From Diphasiastrum complanatum (Eukaryota; Streptophyta; Lycopodiopsida; Lycopodiales; Lycopodiaceae): a stretch of DNA of 64,000 bases. This document shows positions 55,400-64,000 of the stretch, piece after piece. Location: contig CM055097.1 of the NCBI GenBank assembly GCA_029204225.1, positions 27,455,192 to 27,519,191 of the forward strand. Reading direction: 5' to 3'. How positions within the stretch are numbered: the stretch's first letter is position 1; every line of letters begins with the position of its first letter. The notes below the pieces were generated by a model, which saw nothing but the letters and a program-made list of their open reading frames with translations, was not told where the DNA came from and ran no database searches. A program made the translations under genes and the position numbers.

Positions 55400-56510
55400 A
55401 CCTACTAAAGTAGAATGTTTATCTCTAGACAATGGCTTTGTCAAAATATCAGCCAACATATTGTCTGTATGACAGTAACTTAGTACAACATCTTGATTTT
55501 GAACTTTCTCTCTAAGAAAATGGAATTGAACTTCTATATGCTTAGTTCTATTATGAGTTCATGGGTTCAGAGAGAGAGCTATATAGCTCTGATTGTTGCA
55601 TTGGAGTATTGTTGGACTGATTTGTGGAAATTGCAGATCCTACAGCAGTCTTCTTAGCCAGATTATTTCCTTCACTATTGATGTAGCTGCAACATATTCT
55701 GATTCTGTGGAGGACATAGAAATGCATTTCTGCTTTTGGTTGTTCCATGAGATGGGTCCTCCTGCAAGGAAACAAATGTAGCCTGATGTGGATTTTCTGG
55801 TATCCACGTCTCCTGCCCAATCTGAATCTGAATAAGTGGTCAATGTGAGTGCAGCTTCTATATTGCCATTATAGCTCAAAGCATAGTGCTTTGTAATTTG
55901 AATGTACCTCAGTACTCTTTGTAGAGCTTTCCAGTGGTGTAGGCCTGGATTGGACATGTACTCAGACAGTGTGCTTACTACATATGCTACATCAGGTCGT
56001 GTGTAGATCATAGAATACATAATAGATCCTATGACAGACTAATAAGGATACCTGCACATTTCTTGCTGATTTGCTTGAGTTTTGGGACACATGTCTTTGG
56101 ACAGCTTAGCTCCCGGATCCATAGGTGTGTCTATGGGATTGCAGTCCTTCATGCCATATCTGCGAAGTACATTAGTCAAGTAGGATTCTTGGCTTATAGT
56201 TATCCTTTTGCCTGCGCGATCTCTGTTGATTTCCATACCAATAAAGTAATGGACTGGGCCTAAATCAGTCATCTCAAACTCTGATGAAAGTAGAGATTTG
56301 GTTTCCTTTAATAACTGATTTGAATTGTTGATAATTAAAGAATCATCAACGTATAATGCTATTATGACATAGCTTGAATCTTTATGCCTGAGATATACAT
56401 TACAGTTTGCGGAGCAGGAAGTAAAATTGTGCTGCAACAAGAAAATTGTCATACCAGGCCCTGGGAGCTTGCTTAAGACCATATAAAGCCTTGTGCAATA
56501 TACATACCAA
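55400..56510 (-). pseudogene. Copia reverse transcriptase and RNase H
   Basis: RT blocks: LHKALYGLKQAPRAWYD, then VIIALYVDDSLIINNSN (catalytic YVDD, near 56345-56395) and FEMTDLGPVHYFIGMEINRD. RNase H follows: DVAYVVSTLSEYMSNPGLHH, YSDSDWAGDVDTRKSTSGY, SMSSTESEYVAATSIVKEII and the tail HIEVQFHFLREKV, then ADILTKPLS. One stop lies near 56040 and another near 55640, with a shift around 56480. The motifs are nearly complete, so this copy is less decayed than its neighbours. It would make and trim element cDNA. Confidence 0.9.
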
Positions 56511-56519
56511 ATGCTCCTT

Positions 56520-57349
56520 GAAAATTAAGAGTCTTTCATTTTTGCAAGAAAAATCAATAACATTCAGTACCCTGAAGATGGTTCAGTTGCAATGGTATCA
56601 TGTTGTTTCCCATCAAGGAAGCCTGAATTTGGATCTTTTTGGTCCATCTGGGGGTTCAATGTCCTAGTGCTGAAATTCAAAGTGTCTTTTGAGTCTCTCA
56701 AAATCTCTGGGATACTTTGAGATATCTTGTGCTGCAGCATAAGAGCATACTCTTCATCCCTTAGGACAATATCACGTCAATCAAAACGCTGCATATGCTT
56801 GATAGATTCACCAACAGTCTGCATAATCCTGTCAGCAGCATTTTAACCACAAAGGATTCGGCACAGAAATACTATTTTATTCGAAAAGTCTAACTTTGAA
56901 TACGAGTTGGCAAAACTATAACTAATATGCTTATTGTGCACAATGGCTTCATAGAGCAAGGAAATCGTCTTGAAACATATGGTGCAAAGGCATCGGCATC
57001 TGAATTTCTGCACATAAGCAGGAATTTAGAGCGACTATCTGTGAAGCAGCAATAATTGGTGATTGCCCGTGAGCAGCAATAAACACTTGACTTTTTCTTT
57101 TTTTCTCTTTATATTTTGCATCAGCTAGATTTTGGAAACGTTGTTTTTCTTCTTTGAATCTCATCATAAGTCTGTGTGTGAAGGATTAGTGCACCTCTCA
57201 TCACTTTGCATCTCATTTCTAAGAGTTTTTCTGCTTTTGGTCGATGGTGCTATGCATTGAGGAATAGAGTTTGAGCGGAGGTGAGGTGAGGATGCGGCAT
57301 CGCATAGTAGGCTGAAGCTCTATTTTCTTGAAATTTTGAAACGAGATTG
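56520..57349 (-). other. Unidentified, partly open DNA upstream of the copia RT
   Basis: Minus-strand frames read RFKEEKQRFQNLADAKYKEK (57160 downward), later QTVGESIKHMQRFD and DEEYALMLQHKISQSI. The frames resemble neither copia pol nor any family I can name. A captured gene fragment is possible. Stops occur every 20-80 codons. Confidence 0.3.
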
Positions 57350-57620
57350 TTAGGTCACTGCTCACTCTTGCCATCTGATGTTTGTACAGGATTTGGAGCT
57401 ATAAGATTCGGCATGACAATTGTTAGCTTCAATTTTTTATGCTCTAGATTAGGTCACTGCTCACTCTTGTTGTTTGATGTTTTTGTAGCATTTGAAGCTC
57501 TAAGATTGCAACAAGACCGATGTTAGCTTCAAGTTCTAAAGCTCTGGATCATTAGGTCGTGCTCACTCTTGCTTTTGGATGTCTCGGTAGCATCGTACGC
57601 TCCAAGATTACATAACATTG
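57350..57620. repeat. Tandem repeat, about 100-bp unit, 2.7 copies
   Basis: Units begin at 57350, 57449 and 57552 with TTAGGTC.CTGCTCACTCTTG. They share GATGTTT.TGTA, GAAGCTCTAAGATT and TTAGCTTCAA. No coding. Confidence 0.8.
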
Positions 57621-57845
57621 TGATTTCCTCTCGAACTCGTTTTTTAGTGTGGAAACTCTGGATAGTTGTGGTTCCCATGGGACAACTGTTTTTTTTTGCT
57701 TGTTCTCATAAAATGATCTGCATACTTTGATCCAAATAGAGAGCACTTTTGGCAAAATGGAAGTCAGGATCTGTCCTGCATGTCAATCTAGATCTGGAGG
57801 ATAAAAGTAATGTTTTGTCTGGGTCTTTGATTTCCATAAGCTGCG

Positions 57846-58666
57846 TGTGAAAAATGCAAAAATAAGCTTGGTAGAGGCCAAGAATCTTGTATATAGGATA
57901 TACACACATGCATGGAGCCTGTTTCCACTTGTGAAACTAGTGTACTTTTCATGTACCATAATCATATATGTTGTACATATGTTTTAATTCAGGTTCTAGT
58001 GGCTAAAATGGCCAAAAACTAGTTTTCTAGAGATATGACACATGGTACCAATCTAATGATTGCATGAGCCAAATATTTTGAATAGGTGTCACATCCCATG
58101 TGTAGAGGACAGCTCACACGTGTGGAAATAGCTGAAGTAGGCGAGTTTTTGCTTCTAGAAGATTTCCATGAAGATCTCCATATAGTAGAAAAATAGACCA
58201 AAAATGCTCAAAATGGAAAGTTTTGATCCAAGTGTCAAATTGCATGATGGTGACAAGGCATCCTCACACGTGTGAGGTCTCATGCATGATCAGTACCTCG
58301 AGCTCCAGAAGTGTATATATAGAGGCTTATTTGGCCATAATCAATGTGAGACACCAATCTTGGTTTTGGAAGCAATTTTGAGTGATTCTCTCCATTTGTC
58401 TACATTTGTTTTGATTGTTTTGAGGTGCTATCAATGTGTACTTGATTTTCAGGTTGGAGTCCGTACTCATACAGGGTTTCACACGTGGGAAACCAGAAAG
58501 TACACCTACCTTCAATTAATGATTGTTCTTGTTAGGATTTTGTGTCTAGAATTGATCTAGATTGATCTTAATCTCAAGTAAATTGATAGATCAATTAATC
58601 TGACAACCAATCTCTCTTGAGGATCAGATTAGGATCCACTCTTGGTCCTTTTATACTTTTTGCACA
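57846..58666 (+). mobile_element. Solo LTR of the gag-only element family
   Basis: The LTR is 821 bp, TGTGAAAAATGC...TTTTTGCACA, collinear with the LTRs at 30156-30986 and 34746-35574 in reverse orientation. Flanks CTGCG (57841-57845) and TTGCG (58667-58671) are a one-mismatch target duplication, so this is a real insertion reduced to one LTR by recombination. It carries CACGTG palindromes near 58110, 58265 and 58482. Confidence 0.9.
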
Positions 58667-58671
58667 TTGCG

Positions 58672-59538
<867 letters not shown>

Positions 59539-59548
59539 CATGCATACT

Positions 59549-59681
59549 CCTTCTCATACATGCATCCTCTTTTTTTAGACTTTTAGTTCAAAAAATGTGT
59601 ATGCATGGGTCCTCTCACTCATACATGAAAGTGGAAGAAAGTTTAAATATGTATATATAGATATATATATATATATATGTA

Positions 59682-59720
<39 letters not shown>
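59549..59720. repeat. Second copy of the ATGCATGG dispersed repeat, with (TA)n and (AC)n
   Basis: CTCATACATGCATCC, TTTTAGTTCAAAAAATGTG and TATGCATGGG occur in the same order as at 28905-28970. (TA)n (59658-59680) and (AC)n (59683-59719) follow. Confidence 0.65.
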
Positions 59721-59723
<3 letters not shown>

Positions 59724-60035
59724 GTCATTGTGCCATTTGAAAATAGATTGTGGTTACTATCATTGTCAAAACAGTTGCACAATAGTTACTTAGTTGATTC
59801 GTGGGATGGACCGTGCCAAGACTTCAACTACTTAACTCAACAGCTTGTCAAATCAAGTGGTCGAGCATTTGTCGATACTCGATAGACGATACTCCTTCAA
59901 TAGTCTGACTTAGCTTGATAGCTTGACTGCCTTCGATAGTTTAACTGTTGCATAGATACTTGTTTTCAATACTAGAGTATTTCTGCAGACTCTGTGACAA
60001 TGCATGTAAAACTCTTTTGAGCATTGAAAGAATAT
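59721..60035. other. Unassigned interval
   Basis: Probably the decayed end of the copia pol that follows. Tandem hints of TCGATA.TC occur at 59860-59950. Confidence 0.35.
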
Positions 60036-60039
60036 ACTT

Positions 60040-62160
60040 GGATTGAAAAATCAATACATATTCTGTGTCCTATCTATCTCAAGTCCTAAGATATAATGCA
60101 AAGTACCAAGATCTTGCATCCTAAACTCTTTTCCTGGTGCTATCTTGATATCATCAATAAGCTTGACATTGCTCCCCAAAGAATAATGTCATCTACATAT
60201 AATACAAGAATGATCACATCTCCATTAAAAAACTTGAAGAATGATGGATCATACTCCCTAATGGAGAAATCTATTGAGAGAAGAATTGATCTTGTTTGAG
60301 TCCATACAAGCTCTTGAAAAGTTGAAACCTTGTCTTCTTGGCCTTCCTTGATGAAGCCCTCAAGTTGGCACATATAGATCTTCTCTTCAAGATAGCCATT
60401 AGGGGATGCATTTTTGCATTGATTTGAAACATATTCCATTTGAAATCAAATGCCAATGCAATCAAAATTCGGATGTCTGTCATCTTTGCAACAAGTGCAA
60501 AGGTCTCCTCATAATCTACTTTTTGAACCTTTGGCACAAAGTCTTGCTTTGTATTTGTTGATGGAACCATCTTGATTGTACTTGATCCACTTGCATCCAT
60601 TTGCATTCTGGTTAGGTCGTAGATCAATCAACTCCCATGTATGATTAGAGATTTAAGCATCATAATCCAAGGTCATTGCCTCATGCCAAACTTTTGATTT
60701 CAAAGCATCTTGAATATTGGAAGGCTCATCAAAAGAAAGGAAAAGTGCATGAGAAATATTACCACGCTCAATTTGCTTGCCTTTGTCGACATAAGTGAGA
60801 GCATTCTAGGCTCGACCTCATCCCTTGATGACCTCTTGGATTTTTGGTTGAGAAGACTCCTCCTCAAGCCTCAGCCCCTCCCCATCATCATCTTGGATCA
60901 TTGGTAGATGAGAAGATCCACCATCATGAAGTGTGATCTCAGACCCTTCAAGCTTGGATTCTTGTCCTCATGAAAAATGACATCTCTACCAAACATGATC
61001 TTGTTAGTAGAGGGAACAAAAATTCTATATGCCTTTCTTGTGTTGGAGTATCCTACCATGATCCCCTTGATAGAACTGGGGTCATCTTTACTCATGACTT
61101 TCAATGGAACATGTACAAAATATTTGGATTTAAATGTCCTCAAGTGCTCAACATTAGACTTCTTCTTATACAACAATTCATAAGGTGTTCTACCTCCAAT
61201 AGCAAGATTGGGCAACAAATTGCATAAGCAGTTTGCACAAGTGAGAGCCTCACCCCAAAATGTATTTGGAAGACATGCATCCTACCTCATAGCTTTTGCA
61301 CACTCACATAGAGTTCGGTTCTTCTTCTAAACCATTCCATCTGTTTGAGGCAAATAAGGATATGTAAGCTCTCTTTTGATGCCTTGTTGCTCACAGTATT
61401 CTTGAAATTTGGTGGATATGTACTCTCCTCCTCCATCCAACATCAAGACTTTGATCTTGACACCAAATTGAGTCTCTACAAAAGCCTTGGACTTTGAGAA
61501 AGTTTCAAACACCATTGATTTTGAAGATAACAGATAAATTCATGTGAGTATTAAGTAGTCATCCATAAAAGAGACAAACATAGATGCACCACCATTTCTT
61601 TTAGTTGAAGAGAAATGCACATCTGAGCGGATTAGCTGAAAAATTTCATGAGAGGAAGTAGAAGATCTTGGAGATGGCTTTCTATGTGCTTTTGCCAAGG
61701 CACACCTCACAAGCCTTACTATCCTTGGACATAGATTGAGGCAATACAATTGCCTTCTCCTCCTTGACCATGGAAAGCATTGATTTGTGTTTTGGGATGG
61801 CCCAATATATTGTGCCAAATCTCCTCCTTTTGTCAACTTGCCCTCATCCATCAGACCACACATATTAGCTCCATCATAAGAGTCTAGATTAGAAAGCCTT
61901 CCATATCTAGTCCCTCTTGCTAGAACCTCACTATTTTTTTTTATCAAGCAAGAATCAATGCCAAATTGCACATCATGGCCATCATCAAGCAATTGGCCTA
62001 CACTAAGGAGATTTTTAGTGATATTAAGAACATAGAGAACTCCATCTAGCTTTAAGTTTTTAGAGGATCCTACATCAAGAGGTGCACTACCAACACCTTC
62101 AACCTTGCATTCTTCATCATTTGCAGTGAATATGGATCTTCTAGATCCTTCAAAAGAAAC
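60040..62160 (-). pseudogene. Copia pol: protease end, integrase, reverse transcriptase
   Basis: In order on the minus strand: LDGVLYVLNITKNLLSVGQL (protease end), integrase Asp in LMLDGGGEYISTKFQEYCEQ and Glu region LPQTDGMVEKKNRT. The integrase tail follows with GGRTPYELLYKKKSNVEHLR, then SIKGIMVGYSNTRKAYRIFV. RT: YEETFALVAKMTDIRILIAL, KSLYGLKQ and LVLYVDDIILWG (catalytic YVDD near 60180-60200), then MQDLGTLHYILGLEIDR. Frameshifts and stops separate these blocks. The integrase 'DNGGE' motif is changed to DGGGE, keeping the Asp. Confidence 0.85.
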
Positions 62161-62720
62161 AAGATTGGTCTACCGTGCTTTGATCACCAAGATCAAAGCA
62201 CAAAAAATACGAATCAAATCATCCCAAATTCAGATCCAAGCACTACTATTGGACTAAACAATGACTCTATATCTCTTAGTTGGAATGGATTTGACAAGAT
62301 TTGATTGCAAACAATGTCCTAGATTTCCTTGACACTTGGCTAGCATGAGAGATTCACAAATTTTTGGGCAAAAACTATGATTGGATGCTTCTTGGGCAAA
62401 ATACACTAAGTTAGGTTCCTTACCTACCTTTAAAGAAAAATGCCTAACTCATTTAATAGAGATCCAATCTCCTTGAAGTGACTTAAATCTCAATTTGCAC
62501 TTCAATAGCTTTCTAGCAAGTGTCTACTTTTAAGAAATGGATCAAAAACAAGATTTAGGAATTTTTTTGAAGTTGATGCATTCTCCATGTGGCACGAGCA
62601 ATACATACAGTATAATCAGCCTATTTGATCCAAAATCCACTTGAAAGCTATCTAAAAAGAAGTGGTAGAAGCTTGAACACAATCAAGATCAATGATCTTA
62701 TCTAAGCATGCTTGAGCCTT
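62161..62720 (-). other. Leader of the copia element
   Basis: Non-coding DNA between the primer site and the protease remnant. The normal gag gene (about 0.8 kb) is absent from this place. Confidence 0.5.
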
Positions 62721-62732
62721 GATCTAATACCA

Positions 62733-63292
62733 TGTTAAATTTTGGCACGTGTGAAGGATACTAAAGAGATCATAAAGGATTCCCAAGCATGTATGGTTGT
62801 ACACTATCAATAGGTTCTCAAACTCGGATTTGAAAAAGAAATCAAACAAGCTTTGAATCAAGACAAGAGCATATGAACACAAGATAAGATCAAACATTGA
62901 AATCAAGTCATATTTTCAAGGATGAATGAAAAAACTAAGTGTTACAAAGCTTTTTAGAGGAATAAAAATCTTCAACTCTCAGGTAGAGAGAGAATGGTAT
63001 TGAGCCCTCGGGTTTCTATTACTGCTCAAAAAGAATTCTCACTATGTGATTTTTCATCTCACAAAATTACATACTTAAAGTTGAGACCTACTCTTAGGGT
63101 TCACCAAAATTAGGGTTTAGACCTTCCCTAGAAAGGTGCAGCCTCTTGAATGTGATTGCTCCACATGATGTATGGCATTGATCAAAAGGTGCACCATTTG
63201 CACTCTAGATCTCCTAAAATCTAGCATTGATTTTGGCTCTTCATGGAGCTTGAGTTCTGATCAATAATATCTAAGTTTAATCAAGCCTAACA
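62733..63292 (-). repeat. 5' LTR of the copia element
   Basis: TGTTA...TAACA ends on both sides and the adjacent primer-site remnant set the borders. It contains GGCACGTGTG near its inner end. Confidence 0.7.
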
Positions 63293-63364
63293 ATCATGAA
63301 AGTATGTACATGTGATGAGGATCAATGAGGTCCACAACACCATGATGACACATAGCAACAAAAA

Positions 63365-63900
63365 TAACTAGCTACTAGATTTTCTCACTTTTCGCAAAAG
63401 CCTCGTTAGGAGTAACTTTGGGAACTGTGATAGTGGGGCTTTAGTTTTGCAAGAAGGTAGTAGTATTACAAGCTTATGACCAATAAAAGTTTACATCATT
63501 GATCGAGGAATTTCCACAATGGTGCGATTCTTCCTTTCCATGACTCCATTGCTATGTGGCAAGTGCGCGTGAGTAAACTATCTTTTCACCCCATGCTTCT
63601 TACAGAAAGCTTTAAATTTTGTTGATTTGTCCTCCTTCCCCACTATCTGACCTTAGCACTTTGTTATGTGCTTCCATCTAGTTTTCCACCAGGACTTTGA
63701 ATTTCTTGAAACAAGCCAATGCCCTGAATTTGTTTTTCACGATGTAGATCTATGTCCTCCTAGAGCAATCATCAGTGAAAGTCATAACAAAATAGGCTTT
63801 ACTCGATGACATGGTCTTCATTTGTATATGCTTTCTCTTCAAGGTTATAGCAACAAGCTCAATCACATGAAATTTTCATTGAAAAAAACTTATAGCAAAT
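63365..63900 (-). pseudogene. Copia integrase core fragment of another element
   Basis: The minus strand reads KAYFVMTFTDDCSRRT (first catalytic Asp), FRALACFKKFKVLVEN, KVLRSDSGE (second Asp) and THAHLPHSNGVMERKNRTIV (catalytic Glu). This is a complete D-D-E signature of a Ty1/copia integrase, with a few stops and shifts. It adjoins the outer edge of the LTR ending at 63292, so the neighbouring copia element probably inserted into this older copy. Confidence 0.8.
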
Positions 63901-64000
63901 AACGTTGTAGGCAAGAAATAATTGTTTGACTTCTTTGAACAGTTTGATGTGTGACTTAGTTTAAGCTATAAGGCCGTGGGTTTTATGGGCATGACATGCT

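Larger units (their letters stand above)
54745..57170 (-). mobile_element. Ty1/copia 3' part: reverse transcriptase, RNase H, PPT and 3' LTR
   Basis: In element order (minus strand): an interrupted RT region from about 56510, RNase H to about 55400, PPT AAAGGGGAG (55348-55356) and the 3' LTR starting TGTCGGATTTTAATC at 55347. The LTR's far end lies near 54745-54755 but is not exact. Upstream of about 56520 the RT is replaced by DNA that does not read as copia, so the 5' part is chimeric or deleted. Confidence 0.75.
60040..63292 (-). mobile_element. Ty1/copia element: 5' LTR, leader, protease end, integrase and RT (gag deleted)
   Basis: The 5' LTR is 62733-63292 (560 bp, TGTTAGGCTTG...AAATTTAACA). 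A decayed primer site (TGGTATTAGATC) follows at 62721-62732. The leader passes directly into the end of the protease at about 62150, so gag is missing. Integrase and RT run down to about 60040, where the element breaks without RNase H or a 3' LTR. Confidence 0.8.

Overview
The window looks like one stretch of a large, repeat-rich seed-plant nuclear genome. The evidence is a spliced plant-type SERINC/TMS gene with long introns, plant-type Ty1/copia and Ty3/gypsy retrotransposons (tRNA-Met-type primer sites TGGTATCAGAG, and the TGGCG...TTGCCGGGGA primer site of Athila/Tat-like gypsy elements), a hAT MITE and long (CT)n, (TA)n and (CA)n microsatellites. I cannot name the species. Almost every coding signal other than SERINC belongs to a mobile element or a decayed gene.

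Layout. 1-2.8 kb: mostly unassigned, with a possible solo LTR. 2.77-5.51 kb: truncated copia element (minus) inside the last visible SERINC intron. 5.68-13.2 kb: SERINC gene on the minus strand. Five exons have canonical junctions; the 3' exons are missing from the window. Intron 3 (5.4 kb) carries a hAT MITE with a perfect 8-bp target duplication, a small copia relic with its own nested insertion, and a LINE-like relic. 13.3-14.7 kb: unassigned. 14.73-25.59 kb: a full-length Ty3/gypsy element (plus) with two LTRs, PBS, PPT and a perfect 5-bp target duplication CACGT. It carries two protease modules in tandem and an extra coding region of about 2.7 kb between integrase and the 3' LTR. 25.7-26.7 kb: leucine-rich-repeat pseudogene (minus). 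26.8-29.0 kb: palindromic simple repeats and microsatellites. 29.06-36.18 kb: an AT-rich repeat block split by a gag-only LTR element (30.16-35.57 kb) that lacks protease, integrase and reverse transcriptase. 36.2-38.4 kb: gypsy fragment, minisatellites and a 127-bp (CT)n. 39.1-41.2 kb: truncated copia element (minus) with a perfect 26-bp stem-loop in its LTR.

41.3-43.2 kb (plus): two unusually long open regions separated by a plausible 120-bp intron and belonging to no family I recognise. 44.6-46.65 kb (plus): a decayed PIF1-type helicase followed by an exonuclease-endonuclease-phosphatase domain, the combination expected of a Helentron-type rolling-circle transposon. 47.2-57.2 kb: mosaic of copia and gypsy fragments inserted into one another. 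57.85-58.67 kb: solo LTR of the same family as the gag-only element. 59.4 kb: 144-bp (GA)n. 60.0-64.0 kb: copia element (minus) with a 5' LTR, and a fragment of another copia integrase at the edge.

How the parts relate: the gag-only element, the solo LTR and the first copia element share LTR and leader motifs, including G-box palindromes (CACACGTGTG). This fits a non-autonomous family moved by an autonomous copia relative. The most interesting items for follow-up are the unknown ORFs at 41.3-43.2 kb, the adjacent helicase-endonuclease relic, the extra 3' ORFs and double protease of the gypsy element, and the internally repeated gag-only element.
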